A stretch of 64,000 nt of DNA from Actinomyces capricornis (GCF_019974135.1 NZ_AP025017.1:1178001-1242000), one strand, 5' to 3'. Counted from the first letter of the stretch, positions 8,495-17,408 are shown. The notes: a model not told the origin generated them from the sequence alone. Program-made: numbers and translations.

Positions 8495-9328
8495 GTGATG
8501 ACATGGTGGATGGTGGCGGCCGCCATCGCCTGCCCGGCGTTGGCCGGCAGCCTGGTCGCCCTGAGCCGCACCCGACGCGCCCTCCAGCGCACCCGCGGGG
8601 AGCTGCACCGACTGCGGGCCTTCCATGAGGAGCGGACACGGCGCCCCAGCGTCCTGTCCCACGAGCTGCGCACACCGCTGACCGTCGTGCGCGGCTCGGC
8701 CGAGCTGCTCCTCGATGAGACCGCCGGCCCCCTCAACCCCGACCAGCGCCGCTTCGTCCAGACGATCGCGGAGAACTCCAACCAGGTCATCGACATGGCC
8801 TCGGACCTGCTGGCCGAGGCCAGCCTGGAGTCCGACCTGTTCAACCTCCACCTGGAGTGGACCGAGATGCGCCGGCTCGTGCGCGAGTGCGTCGCCCAGC
8901 TGCGCCGGGTCCACACCGCGCCCATCCGCCTGGACAACCACGGGGCGCCGCTGCGCATCCAGGTCGATCCCCGCCTCATGGGCCAGGCCGTGACCAACCT
9001 GGTCAACAATGCCGCCCGGCACGCCGGCCAGGGCGTGTCCATCCTCGTGCGCGTCACCGAGTCGGAGGAGACCGTCTCGGTATCGGTCTCCGACGACGGG
9101 ACGGGGATGAGCGAGGAGGACCGGGCCCTGCTGTTCACGCCCTTCGCCACCGGGGGCTCCCGACGCCCGGGCACGGGCCTGGGCATGATGATCACCCAGC
9201 GCATCGTCGAGCTGCATGGCGGCACAGTGCTGGTCGATACCATCTCCCGCAGGGGGACCACCATCTACCTCACCCTCCCGCGCACCTGGCGGGAGCCTGA
9301 TCGCGAGGGGGCGAGCACCAGTGAATGA
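8495..9328 (+). CDS. Sensor histidine kinase with a minimal sensor region
   Basis: A 277-residue kinase. One membrane helix (about 3-22) is followed by a short linker and the dimerisation/phosphoacceptor domain with LSHELRTPL, His56. The ATPase domain follows with the N-box NLVNNAARHA, G1 DDGTGM, the F-box TPFATGG and G2 GTGLGM. There is no extracellular or PAS domain, so it must sense through the membrane helix or a partner protein. The start is either the GTG at 8495 or the ATG at 8498, which are adjacent. The response-regulator gene overlaps its 3' end by eight bases, so the two are translationally coupled and are presumably cognate. The ferric-type ABC importer downstream is a plausible target. 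Confidence 0.92.
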   Translation: MMTWWMVAAAIACPALAGSLVALSRTRRALQRTRGELHRLRAFHEERTRRPSVLSHELRTPLTVVRGSAELLLDETAGPLNPDQRRFVQTIAENSNQVIDMASDLLAEASLESDLFNLHLEWTEMRRLVRECVAQLRRVHTAPIRLDNHGAPLRIQVDPRLMGQAVTNLVNNAARHAGQGVSILVRVTESEETVSVSVSDDGTGMSEEDRALLFTPFATGGSRRPGTGLGMMITQRIVELHGGTVLVDTISRRGTTIYLTLPRTWREPDREGASTSE

Positions 9329-10031
9329 CACCGGCCAGCCGGCAGGGGCGCCGCGAGTGCTCGTGGTCGACGACGAGCCTCAGATCCTCATGATCATGCG
9401 CTTCGCCCTGGAGACGGCGGGATTCGACGTCGTCACGGCCGCCGACGGCGCCCAGGCGTGGTCGGCCTTCAAGCAGAGCAGCTTCGACCTGGTGGTCCTG
9501 GACCTCATGATCCCCGCCGTCTCCGGGGTGGCCGTGGCCGAGCGGATCCGCGCGGTCTCGGAGGTCCCCATCATGATGATCACGGCCCTGTCCGAGGAGC
9601 CCGACCGCATCCGCGGCCTGGAGGCGGGGGCCGACGACTACCTCACCAAGCCCTTCAGCCCGCGCGAGCTGACGCTGCGGGCCCAGGCCCTGGTGCGCCG
9701 GTGGCGGGGCGGCAGGCCCGCCGTCCTGGTCAACGGGGAGCTGAGCATCGACACGGCCACCCACCGGGTGCACCTGCGCGGCAGGGCCCTGGACATGCCG
9801 GATACCGAGGCGCGCTTCCTGGAGGTCCTGGCCCGCAGTGCCGGGCAGGTGGTCACCTACCGCGACCTGCTCAACCAGGTGTGGGGCACCCAGGACCGCG
9901 CCGGCGGGAAGGACATGATCAAGACCACGGCCTACCGGGCGCGGCGCACCCTGGGCCCGGACGGTCAGGACTACATCCACTCGGTGCGGGGCTCGGGCTA
10001 CCTCATGCCCCGCCTGGATGCGCCGCAGTGA
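9321..10031 (+). CDS. OmpR/PhoB-family response regulator
   Basis: A 236-residue regulator. The receiver domain has the acidic pair in VVDDEP, the phosphoacceptor Asp61 in VVLDLMIP, the conserved Thr/Ala in MMITAL and the lysine in LTKPFSP. The C-terminal winged helix (about 135-232) ends with TTAYRARRTLG and the wing HSVRGSGYLM. The GTG at 9321 lies inside the end of the kinase gene and fits the receiver domain start. It should bind DNA when phosphorylated by the upstream kinase. A GTTAC direct repeat at 10039-10053, directly after the stop codon, is a possible binding site before the transporter genes. Confidence 0.92.
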   Translation: MNDTGQPAGAPRVLVVDDEPQILMIMRFALETAGFDVVTAADGAQAWSAFKQSSFDLVVLDLMIPAVSGVAVAERIRAVSEVPIMMITALSEEPDRIRGLEAGADDYLTKPFSPRELTLRAQALVRRWRGGRPAVLVNGELSIDTATHRVHLRGRALDMPDTEARFLEVLARSAGQVVTYRDLLNQVWGTQDRAGGKDMIKTTAYRARRTLGPDGQDYIHSVRGSGYLMPRLDAPQ

Positions 10032-10038
10032 CAGAGGT

Positions 10039-10053
10039 GTTACCAACCGTTAC
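10039..10053 (+). promoter_or_regulatory. GTTAC direct repeat, possible response-regulator site
   Basis: Two GTTAC units 10 bases apart lie between the regulator gene and the ABC operon. OmpR-type regulators usually bind tandem half-sites one helical turn apart; the assignment here rests only on spacing and place. Confidence 0.35.
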
Positions 10054-10160
10054 TCTCCGACACCCCTGCCGCCTCACCGCCCGGGGATGATGGGGCGCAC
10101 CCGGTGGGATGTCGGCGACCTCCTACCGCCCCGACCCCAGCTGATTCAAAGGAGAATCCC

Positions 10161-11195
10161 ATGAGGAAGCGGCTGCTGCCCACCTTGCTCGCCGTGACCA
10201 CCGCGAGCGCCCTGTCCCTGGCCGGCTGCGCCGTCGACCAGGCGCAGAGCGACTCGATCACCATCGCCTGCGGCGCCATGGAGGACCTGTGCCAGAAGTG
10301 GACCGAGTCCTTCACCGAGGCCACGGGGATCCAGGCCACCTATGTGCGCCTGTCCTCGGGGGAGACCGTGGCCCGGCTCGACTCGGCCAAGGACAGCCCT
10401 GAGTTCGACGTCTGGCACGGGGGTCCGGTCGACGGCTATGGCGCCGCCGCCTCCAAGGGGCTCATCGAGGCCTACGACTCCCCCAGTGCGGCGTCGATCC
10501 CCGACCAGTACAAGGACCCCGAGCACCACTGGACCGGGGTGTACGTGGGGGTCCTGGGCTTCTGCTCCAACACCTCGGTGCTGGGCGAGCTGGGGGTGCA
10601 GACCCCCGACTCCTGGGAGGACCTGCTCGACCCCGCCCTCAAGGGGCAGGTCTCCACCGCCCACCCCTCGACCTCCGGCACCGCCTTCACCACCCTGTGG
10701 ACCCAGGATGTGCGCCTGGGCGGTGAGGACCCGGCCTTCGACTACATGAAGAAGCTGCACAACAACGTCCTGCAGTACACCAAGTCAGGGACCGCCCCGG
10801 GGCAGATCGCCGGTCGCGGCGAGGTGGGCGTGGGGCTGGTCTTCTCCCACGACTGCGTGAAGTACAAGGAGGAGGGCATGTCCGACCTGGAGGTCTCCTT
10901 CCCCCAGGAGGGCACCGGCTATGAGGTCGGCGGCGTGGCCCTGGTGGCCAACTCCGCCCACGCCGAGGCGGCCAAGAAGTACATCGACTGGGCGATCTCC
11001 GCCGAGGCCCAGAACATCGGACAGACGGTGGGCTCCTACCAGGTGCCCACCAACCCAGAGGCGCAGACCAGCGACAAGATGGTCAAGCTCGACGAGGTGA
11101 CGCTGGTGGACTACGACTTCGCCGCCGCTGCTGCGGCCAAGCCGGAGCTGACCGCCCGCTTCGATGAGGAGATCGCCGCCCAGCCCAAGGAGTGA
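10161..11195 (+). CDS. Ferric-iron-type ABC transporter substrate-binding lipoprotein
   Basis: A 344-residue exported lipoprotein with a basic N-terminus, hydrophobic core and lipobox LAGC (Cys23). The mature part resembles the FbpA/AfuA family of class II binding proteins: ITIACGAMEDLCQKW near the N-terminus, FDVWHGG, the WTGVYVGVLGFC strand, TPDSWEDLLDP and HPSTSGTAFT. These proteins usually carry Fe(III), but related ones bind other small anions or phosphonates, so the substrate stays open. The start at 10161 follows AAAGGAG at optimal spacing. The permease and ATPase genes follow in the same direction and complete the importer. The two-component pair upstream may control it. Confidence 0.87.
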   Translation: MRKRLLPTLLAVTTASALSLAGCAVDQAQSDSITIACGAMEDLCQKWTESFTEATGIQATYVRLSSGETVARLDSAKDSPEFDVWHGGPVDGYGAAASKGLIEAYDSPSAASIPDQYKDPEHHWTGVYVGVLGFCSNTSVLGELGVQTPDSWEDLLDPALKGQVSTAHPSTSGTAFTTLWTQDVRLGGEDPAFDYMKKLHNNVLQYTKSGTAPGQIAGRGEVGVGLVFSHDCVKYKEEGMSDLEVSFPQEGTGYEVGGVALVANSAHAEAAKKYIDWAISAEAQNIGQTVGSYQVPTNPEAQTSDKMVKLDEVTLVDYDFAAAAAAKPELTARFDEEIAAQPKE

Positions 11196-11397
11196 GCGCC
11201 CGGCCGGGGCTGAGAAGGGGCCGCTGCCACCCCCGCGAGCGCCGGTGCCGTCAGCCCCGGCCGGCCCGGCGCCGTCGGCCCGCTGCGCGCCACCGGGCCC
11301 GACGACGTCCCCTGCGCCCCGGCCCGTCAGCGCTTCTGGCGCCGGCCATTCATCCGCCCCCGCTGGCGGTCCCACCACTTGTGAACGGAGTCCACAC

Positions 11398-13212
11398 ATG
11401 TCCTCCGCAGCCTCCATGCTGCCCGCGGCGGGCGCTTCCTCGCCCCCGCCCTCCTCACCGACGCCGTCCGCGTCGTCCCCCGGGCCGGGACGGGCTGATG
11501 CCGGTCCCGCCCGCAGCCGGGCCTCCCGCTCCACACGGGTGCGCCAGGACAAGGTGACCATCGGCATCGTCACCCTCGTGTCGGCGATCCTCGTCCTCCT
11601 GGTGCTCCTGCCCCTGGTGACGATCCTGTCCAAGGCCTTCTCCACCGGCGGCCTGGCGGTGCTCGGCGGCCTGCTGCGCTCGTCGAGCAACCGCGCCATC
11701 GTCGTCAACACGGTGGTCCTGGGCGTGGTTGTCGGGGCGGTGGGCACGCTCGTCGGCTTCTTCCTGGCCTACGTCCAGGCGCGCGTGGCGATCCCGGGCA
11801 AGCGCCTGCTCCACCTCATCTGCCTCATCCCGATCGTCTCCCCTCCCTTCGCGGTGGCCACGGCCTCGATCACCCTGTTCGGCCGCAATGGCATCGTCTC
11901 CACCCAGATGCTGGGGCAGCAGTGGAACATCTACGGCCTGCCGGGCCTGACCCTCGTGCTGTCCCTGTCCTTCTTCCCGGTGGCCTACATGAACATGCTC
12001 GGCATGCTGCGCAACCTGGACCCGGCCATGGAGGAGGCGGCCGCCTCCCTGGGGGCCTCGCCGTGGACGATCTTCCGCACGGTGACCCTGCCGATGCTCA
12101 TCCCGGGCTTCGCCTCCTCCTTCCTGCTGCTCTTCGTCGAGGCGATCGCCGACCTGGCCAACCCCCTGGTCATCGGCGGGGACTTCACGGTGCTGGCCTC
12201 GCGCGCCTATATCGCCATCAATGGCGAGTACAACACGGCAGCGGGAAGCGCCTACTCCCTGGTGCTGCTGGTGCCGGCGCTGCTGGTCTTCCTGCTCCAG
12301 CGCTACTGGGCCTCGCGCAGCTCGGCGGTCAGCGTCACGGGCAAGCCGACCGGCCGCATGCGCCTGGTGCGCTCCCCCCTGCCCCGCGGGCTCCTGGGCG
12401 CATCGGCGGGGCTGCTGGCCCTGTTCATCGTCTCGATCTACGCCACCGTCATCGTGGGGGCCTTCGTCAACATCCTGGGGGTGGACAACACCCCGACGCT
12501 GAAGAACTTCCAGTACGTGCTCTCCGGGATCGGCAACGACGCCATGATCGACACCACCGTCCTGGCCCTCCTGGCCACGCCGATCGCCGGGGTGCTGGGG
12601 ATGCTGGTGGCCTGGCTGGTGGTGGTGCGGCTGCGGGCGAGCGCCGGCCTCATGGACTTCCTGGGGATGCTGGGGCTGGCGGTGCCCGGGACGGTCCTGG
12701 GCATCGGCTACCTCATCACCTTCAATCGCCCGGTGATCGCGGGCAACCTCATGTTCATGCCGGCCCTGGCCGGGGGGAGCGCGGTCTTCGGGGGCGCGAT
12801 CGCCATCATCATGGTCTATGTGGCCCGCTCCATGCCCTCGGGCCAGCGCTCGGGGATCGCCAGCCTCCAGCAGGTGGACAAGTCGATCGATGAGGCCTCG
12901 ACGTCACTGGGGGCCTCGGGGCTGCAGACCTTCATGCGGGTGACGATGCCGCTCATCCGCCCGGCCTTCATCGCGGGGCTGACCTACGCCTTCGCCCGGT
13001 CGATGACGACCCTGTCCCCGATCGTCTTCATCACCACCCCCAAGACGAAGATCATGACCTCCCAGATCCTCGCGGAGGTCGACGCCGGCCGCTTCGGCAA
13101 TGCCTTCGCCTTCTGCACCATTCTCATCGTCATCGTCATGACCGTCATCGGCCTGACCAATCTTCTCGTCCGCGACACCTCGGTGACCTCGCAGGCGCGG
13201 ACGGGCCTGTGA
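11398..13212 (+). CDS. ABC transporter permease, two fused membrane domains (ferric type)
   Basis: A 604-residue inner-membrane protein with about 12 helices arranged as two homologous permease halves. Each half carries an EAA-type loop for ATPase contact: EEAAASLGASPW in the first and DEASTSLGASG in the second. The fused two-domain layout is typical of FbpB/AfuB iron permeases. The first 50 residues are a Pro/Ser/Ala-rich cytoplasmic tail. The ATG at 11398 has GGAG seven bases upstream; the open frame continues further 5' without a better start. There is a 202-base gap after the binding-protein gene, which is rather long for an operon and may hold a partial terminator, so that the binding protein is made in excess. 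Confidence 0.88.
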   Translation: MSSAASMLPAAGASSPPPSSPTPSASSPGPGRADAGPARSRASRSTRVRQDKVTIGIVTLVSAILVLLVLLPLVTILSKAFSTGGLAVLGGLLRSSSNRAIVVNTVVLGVVVGAVGTLVGFFLAYVQARVAIPGKRLLHLICLIPIVSPPFAVATASITLFGRNGIVSTQMLGQQWNIYGLPGLTLVLSLSFFPVAYMNMLGMLRNLDPAMEEAAASLGASPWTIFRTVTLPMLIPGFASSFLLLFVEAIADLANPLVIGGDFTVLASRAYIAINGEYNTAAGSAYSLVLLVPALLVFLLQRYWASRSSAVSVTGKPTGRMRLVRSPLPRGLLGASAGLLALFIVSIYATVIVGAFVNILGVDNTPTLKNFQYVLSGIGNDAMIDTTVLALLATPIAGVLGMLVAWLVVVRLRASAGLMDFLGMLGLAVPGTVLGIGYLITFNRPVIAGNLMFMPALAGGSAVFGGAIAIIMVYVARSMPSGQRSGIASLQQVDKSIDEASTSLGASGLQTFMRVTMPLIRPAFIAGLTYAFARSMTTLSPIVFITTPKTKIMTSQILAEVDAGRFGNAFAFCTILIVIVMTVIGLTNLLVRDTSVTSQARTGL

Positions 13213-13235
13213 GCCCGGCCAGAAAGGAACCCATC

Positions 13236-14423
13236 ATGACCCGTGCGACCAGCACGAGCGCCCAGCCCGGCCCCGGGGCGGGGCCCGCCCCACAGGAGAG
13301 CGGCCGCCTGTCCCTCGTGGGGCTGACCAAGACCTTCGGCCAGGGGCAGGGGCGGGTGACCGCCGTCGACCATGTCGATCTGGATATCAGTCCCGGGGAG
13401 TTCATCACCCTGCTGGGGCCCTCGGGGTGCGGCAAGACGACGACCCTGCGCATGATCGCGGGCTTCGAGGAGGCCACCTCCGGGCAGGTGATGCTCGACG
13501 GCGACAATGTGGCGGTCGTGTCGCCCAACCGCCGGCCGATGTCCATGGTCTTCCAGTCCTATGCGCTCTTCCCCCACCTGTCTGTGCGCGACAACGTGGC
13601 CTACGGCCTCAAGCTGCAGGGGATGCCTGCGGCACAGATGAAGGAGGCCATCGAGGTGGCGCTGACCTCGATGAACCTCACGGCGATGGCCGACCGCGCC
13701 CCCTCCCAGCTCTCCGGCGGCCAGCAGCAGAGGGTGGCCCTGGCCCGGGCCATGGTGGTGCGCCCCAAGGTGCTGCTCTTCGATGAGCCGCTGTCGAACC
13801 TGGATGCGAAGCTGCGCGTGAAGATGCGCCTGGAGATCCGGCGCATGCAGAAGCGCCTGGGGATCACCTCGGTGTATGTCACGCACGACCAGTCCGAGGC
13901 GATGGCGATGTCGGACCGGATCGTGGTGATGAACTCCGGGCGGATCGAGCAGGTGGACACTCCTGCGGAGATCTACCTGCACCCCGCCTCGGTGTTCGTG
14001 GCGGACTTCGTGGGGCGCGCGAACTTCCTGTCGGCGGATGCGGTGGGCCGGGAGGCGCCGGGCGCGGATGGCCGGGAGCGGGCCCGGGTGCGGGTGCTCG
14101 GCGGGGAGACGACGGTGCCCGCCCACCCGGCGGCGCTGCGCGACCAGGAGGAGGTGGTGCTCATGGTGCGACCGGAGTCGGTGCGCCTGGAGGCCGTGGA
14201 GGATGCGCCCCAGACGGTCAGGGGATCACTGGGGCAGGTGATCACCTGCGTGTTCTACGGGGAGACCGTGGAGTACGAGGTGGAGACCGAGTACGGCTCG
14301 ATCGTGTGCGTCGTATCCGACCCGCGCCAGGAGGAGATGCTCTCCGAGGGGCAGGCGGTGCGGGTGTCCATCGAGGCCGACAAGGCCTGGCTGCTTCCTG
14401 CCGGGCAGAGCGCCGCCGCCTGA
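13236..14423 (+). CDS. ABC transporter ATP-binding protein (ferric/spermidine type)
   Basis: A 395-residue ATPase that powers the permease encoded just before it. Walker A is GPSGCGKTT at about 61-69, the Q-loop is in MVFQSYALFPH, the signature LSGGQQQR, Walker B VLLFDEPLSNLD and the switch histidine in VTHDQSEA. The C-terminal 130 residues form a TOBE-type regulatory domain. The ATG at 13236 has AAAGGA seven bases upstream and lies 23 bases after the permease stop codon. Together, binding protein, permease and ATPase form one complete importer of the FbpABC kind. Confidence 0.92.
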   Translation: MTRATSTSAQPGPGAGPAPQESGRLSLVGLTKTFGQGQGRVTAVDHVDLDISPGEFITLLGPSGCGKTTTLRMIAGFEEATSGQVMLDGDNVAVVSPNRRPMSMVFQSYALFPHLSVRDNVAYGLKLQGMPAAQMKEAIEVALTSMNLTAMADRAPSQLSGGQQQRVALARAMVVRPKVLLFDEPLSNLDAKLRVKMRLEIRRMQKRLGITSVYVTHDQSEAMAMSDRIVVMNSGRIEQVDTPAEIYLHPASVFVADFVGRANFLSADAVGREAPGADGRERARVRVLGGETTVPAHPAALRDQEEVVLMVRPESVRLEAVEDAPQTVRGSLGQVITCVFYGETVEYEVETEYGSIVCVVSDPRQEEMLSEGQAVRVSIEADKAWLLPAGQSAAA

Positions 14424-14596
14424 TCGGGGCCGCCGGACGGGGCGGGCACCCAGGACCGGGGATATGGCGTGCATCGCACTCGCCTTTGTCGGAGCACCGC
14501 ATAAACTGCACGCTCGACATTCTCTGTTTCTCATGGGGCTCACAACCGGTACGCCGATGCGCCCCGGATTGGTTGCGTATCGTGTATCACGCTCAT

Positions 14597-15445
14597 GTGT
14601 CCCGTATCGAGGGCGCCTCGATCTGGCGCCTCCTCGGCCTGCCCCTCCTGGTGTCCCTGGTGGTGCTGGTGGTGCTGCCGGCCACCGGACTCCTGCTGAC
14701 CCCGATCCTGGGCGGAGGCGTGGAGGAGCCGATCAGCCTGTCCAACGGTGTCGGCATGTGGGTGGCGCTCATCGGCGGCGGCCTCCTCATGATCCGTGCC
14801 TCCAGGCTCAGCTGGTCGGGCTTGGGCTTCATCCGCCAGGGGTGGCCGCGGGCCCTGGCCACTGGGGCACTGCTCGGGGCGGGCCTTCTCACGCTCGTGG
14901 CCCTGGTGATCTGGATGCTCGGCGGGACCCGGATCGAGTATGCCTTCACAGCCTCGGCCCTGGGGCCCATCGCGGTCGCAGTATTCTTCTTCGCCGCCCA
15001 GGGGACCTGGGAGGAGCTGGTCTACCGCGGCTACCTCATGCCGCATCTCTCCAGGCTGTGGGGGGACAAGGCCTCGATCATCGTCACCTCCCTGTTCTTC
15101 ACGGCCTTCCACGCGGCCAACCCGGGCCTGACCTTCATGCCGATCCTCAACCTGACCGTGTTCGGCTTCGTCTTCGCGCTGCTCTACTACCGCACGGGGA
15201 ATATGTGGCTGACCGGGGCGTCCCATGCGGTGTGGAACTTCAGCCAGGGCTTCATCTTCGGCTCCGAGGTGTCGGGCAATGCGGCCTCCGCCTCCGTGCT
15301 GCGCAGCACCGGCGTCCCGGGAAGGGACCTGCTCTCGGGCGGTCCTTTCGGCTTCGAGGGCTCTATCGTCACCACCATCGCGGGGATTCTCATCATCGCG
15401 GGCCTGGTCTTCCTCTGGCCCAAGCGCACCGCCGCCGCGGCCTGA
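14597..15445 (+). CDS. CPBP-family intramembrane metalloprotease
   Basis: A 282-residue membrane protein with about eight helices. The CPBP (Abi/Rce1-type) motifs are present: EE in TWEELVYRGYL, the histidine in FFTAFHAAN and the second histidine in GASHAVWNFSQG. The glutamates and histidines form the active site in the membrane. Family members process prenylated or bacteriocin-related peptides, or act in immunity, and the target here is unknown. The start is not certain: GTG at 14597, 14582 or an earlier codon is possible. I prefer 14597 because TATCAC lies six bases upstream, close to the leaderless pattern of this genome. The gene stands alone. Confidence 0.8.
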   Translation: MSRIEGASIWRLLGLPLLVSLVVLVVLPATGLLLTPILGGGVEEPISLSNGVGMWVALIGGGLLMIRASRLSWSGLGFIRQGWPRALATGALLGAGLLTLVALVIWMLGGTRIEYAFTASALGPIAVAVFFFAAQGTWEELVYRGYLMPHLSRLWGDKASIIVTSLFFTAFHAANPGLTFMPILNLTVFGFVFALLYYRTGNMWLTGASHAVWNFSQGFIFGSEVSGNAASASVLRSTGVPGRDLLSGGPFGFEGSIVTTIAGILIIAGLVFLWPKRTAAAA

Positions 15446-15481
15446 GCCGCTTCCTGACTCCTGGCGCCGCGGCGGCACCGG

Positions 15482-15589
15482 GCCGGCTCAGGCGTCTTCT
15501 GCGGGGTCACTCGCATCCCGCCCGCTGACATGCGGCCATCTGGCCCAGCGGAGTACGAGTGAGCCCGCGAGAATCCGGCTCACCCGGCG
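15482..15589. repeat. 108-bp structured repeat, copy A
   Basis: Matches 17121-17228 at 106 of 108 bases in the same orientation. Inside, GCGGGGTCACTCG and CGAGTGAGCCCGC can pair with one mismatch, and the ends are also partly complementary, so the unit is a nested stem-loop. Confidence 0.9.
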
Positions 15590-16216
15590 GAATGCGGGCG
15601 CCCCTGCAGGATGCGGGCGCGTACTTCACAGCCGGGGCGGTTCCTGGGCGGGGCCGTGGTGCAGATTGCCGGCTTGTCGGTGAATCGGAGGAGATCTCGG
15701 CAGATCGGAGAGGTCCCAGTGGTGCGAAGTACCGGCGATCTGCAGACAACCCCGGCAAACTGGGGCCGGCCCCACCGACAGCCGTGCCCGCACAGTGGCG
15801 TTCGCTCATACTCTTCGGCGATGGCGGTCAGGGAGGACGGTACCGGGGAGGTCGTGGATGAGCATCCGGCCAGATGACCTCGCCTACCGCCAGGCCCGTC
15901 AGGCGTGGAGCACCCAGCACCCCAGTTGCCCAGTGCTCGGCCGTACCGAGGTCAACCTCGCTGTCCTCCACCTCCATGGGTGGACTGCCTGGTTGTCGAT
16001 GGCCAAGTCATGGGCCCACTGGTGCCGCACCCGTTGAAGAAGACCTCACTAGAAGCGAGCCGTTCCCCTGAGCATCGACCACCAGAGCCCGTAGCCGTGG
16101 ATGGCTTTCGCTCCCGGATCCTTCGGTGAGGCAGGGGCACGACATCATACACACAATCCCTGCTGAGTCCCGGAGCATCCGGAACCACCAACGAGGAAGT
16201 GTCGAACTTCCGCCTA
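15590..16216. other. Degenerate stretch without a supportable gene
   Basis: Several short frames overlap here on both strands, none with a ribosome-binding site or family motif. The base composition falls from GC-rich to AT-rich towards 16.2 kb, as at the edge of inserted DNA. Confidence 0.5.
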
Positions 16217-16244
16217 TTTGCCTTTGACGTTCTCATGATATAAT
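16217..16244 (+). promoter_or_regulatory. Promoter of the DUF1801 gene
   Basis: TATAAT (16239-16244) is a perfect -10 box; TTTGCC lies 16 bases before it as a weak -35 box. The start codon is 44 bases downstream. Confidence 0.6.
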
Positions 16245-16287
16245 AAGAGCAGTTAAGTTATGCAGGACTCAAACACAGGAGGAGATC

Positions 16288-16638
16288 ATGGATCAAAAAG
16301 TAGAAAATCTGCTGGATGACTGGCACTTCGCTAATCCCACCTTGCACGAAATCGCCAATAGTGTGCGCATGAGAATACTGCAACTGGCGAACACAGTAGA
16401 CGAAGAAGTGAAATATGGCGGCATCCTGTTTGCAGCACCCGAACCGTTTTGCGGCATTTTCGTTTATAAGCAGCATGTATCTGTGGAATTTAGTCATGGC
16501 GCCGAAATAGTGGATCCACACGGTTTATTAGAAGGAAAGGGTAAAGGCCGTCGCCACTTGAAACTACGCACGCTTGAAGACGTAGAAAATAAGTATTTGA
16601 CAGATTACTTACGATTGGCGCAAGAAGCAGCAGCATGA
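16288..16638 (+). CDS. DUF1801 domain protein, AT-rich, probably acquired
   Basis: A 116-residue soluble protein that fits the DUF1801 (YdhG-like) fold: an N-terminal helix pair, EEVKYGGILFAA, FCGIFVYKQHVSVEF, the GLLEGKGKGRRHLKL loop and a C-terminal helix. Proteins of this group are small and mostly of unknown function. The ATG at 16288 has an excellent AGGAGGAG site five bases upstream and a clear -10 box. The gene is much more AT-rich than its neighbours, is flanked by two copies of a 108-bp repeat and is followed by a dead transposase, so it was most likely brought in by transfer. It has no operon partner. Confidence 0.85.
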   Translation: MDQKVENLLDDWHFANPTLHEIANSVRMRILQLANTVDEEVKYGGILFAAPEPFCGIFVYKQHVSVEFSHGAEIVDPHGLLEGKGKGRRHLKLRTLEDVENKYLTDYLRLAQEAAA

Positions 16639-16748
16639 AATAACAGTCTAGTGGCTCGTTTTTAAAATCCAACATCGCAGCCAAAGCTGCAGCACTATCA
16701 GATAGGAGCGGCCAATATATCTGCAAAACCTCTCAGGAACGAGCCGTC

Positions 16749-16960
16749 ATGGGTAGGGGTATCGCAGGCCTGAACAGAGCGCAGTTGAGCCGCCTGGTGG
16801 AATTGGTGGTGGGCGATAAGGGTATCGCCCTGGCACCAAGATTCCTCACTTTCCCTGACGGCCGTGCGGGCGACTTTGATGTATCTGCGCACCAATGCCT
16901 CTCAGGAGACGATCGCCGAGATCATGGGGGTCTCCCAGCCCACGATCTCGCGGACGATCG
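16749..16960 (+). pseudogene. Transposase remnant (IS5-like N-terminal HTH), frameshifted and truncated
   Basis: Two frames carry pieces of one protein. The first gives LNRAQLSRLVELVVGDKG and TFPDGRA; after a shift near 16865 the second gives ATLMYLRTNASQETIAEIM and VSQPTISRTI, the helix-turn-helix that opens many IS5-type DDE transposases. The rest of the transposase is missing: the coding match stops exactly where the 79-bp palindrome begins at 16961. No catalytic residues remain, so the gene is dead. Family assignment rests on the HTH only. Confidence 0.7.
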
Positions 16961-17039
16961 CGGTGTGGGGTGGGTGGTGTTTCTCGGACAGGGGAGATTT
17001 TCGTCCCCCTGTCCGAGAAACACCACCCACCCCACACCG
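16961..17039. repeat. 79-bp perfect palindrome (34-base arms, 11-base loop)
   Basis: The arms 16961-16994 and 17006-17039 are exact reverse complements with the loop 16995-17005. The arm begins CGGTGTGGGGTGGGTGG. It interrupts the transposase remnant, so it may be two fused ends of an insertion element or a small non-autonomous element. Confidence 0.95.
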
Positions 17040-17120
17040 ACTTTGCCGCTCCCCTGGGACACCCCCCAGCGATACGGGACCGGCCTCCACGGGGACCGCA
17101 CCAAGCGACGGGGCACTACT

Positions 17121-17228
17121 GCCGGGTCAGGCGTCTTCTGCGGGGTCACTCGCATCCCGCCCGCTGACATGCGGCCATCTGGCCCAGCGGAGTACGAGTG
17201 ACCCCGCGAGAATCCGGCTCACCCGGCG
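17121..17228. repeat. 108-bp structured repeat, copy B
   Basis: Same orientation as copy A at 15482-15589, two mismatches. Here the inner arms GCGGGGTCACTCG (17140-17152) and CGAGTGACCCCGC (17195-17207) pair perfectly over 13 bases, and the ends GCCGGGT/ACCCGGC pair as well. Confidence 0.9.
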
Positions 17229-17274
17229 AAGCCCGGCCCGCCAGGGCACCCACCCCACCCCAGGCACGCCAGAA

Positions 17275-17302
17275 CCCCCGGCAGTCCGGGGACCGCCGGG
17301 GG
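17275..17302 (-). terminator. Terminator of tRNA-Ser(UGA)
   Basis: On the minus strand CCCCCGGC and GCCGGGGG form a stem with a 12-base loop, followed by TTCT, 17 bases after the tRNA 3' end. Confidence 0.65.
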
Positions 17303-17319
17303 TTCGAGTAAGCATGGGA

Positions 17320-17408
17320 TGGCGGAGAGGGAGGGATTCGAACCCCCGGTGCGCCAGGCGCACAGCGGTTTTCAAGACCGCCACATTCGGCCGCTCTGTC
17401 ACCTCTCC
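17320..17408 (-). tRNA. tRNA-Ser (anticodon UGA)
   Basis: The minus strand has acceptor arms GGAGAGG and CCTCTCC, discriminator G and encoded CCA. The anticodon loop CTTGAAA between GCGGT and ACCGC gives TGA. A long variable arm and the T-loop TTCGAAT fit a class II serine tRNA of 89 bases. Confidence 0.96.

Noticed and set aside
15795..16037. Short frame coding an HGWTAWLSMAKSW-type peptide
   Set aside because: No ribosome-binding site or family match; lies in degenerate DNA between the repeats.
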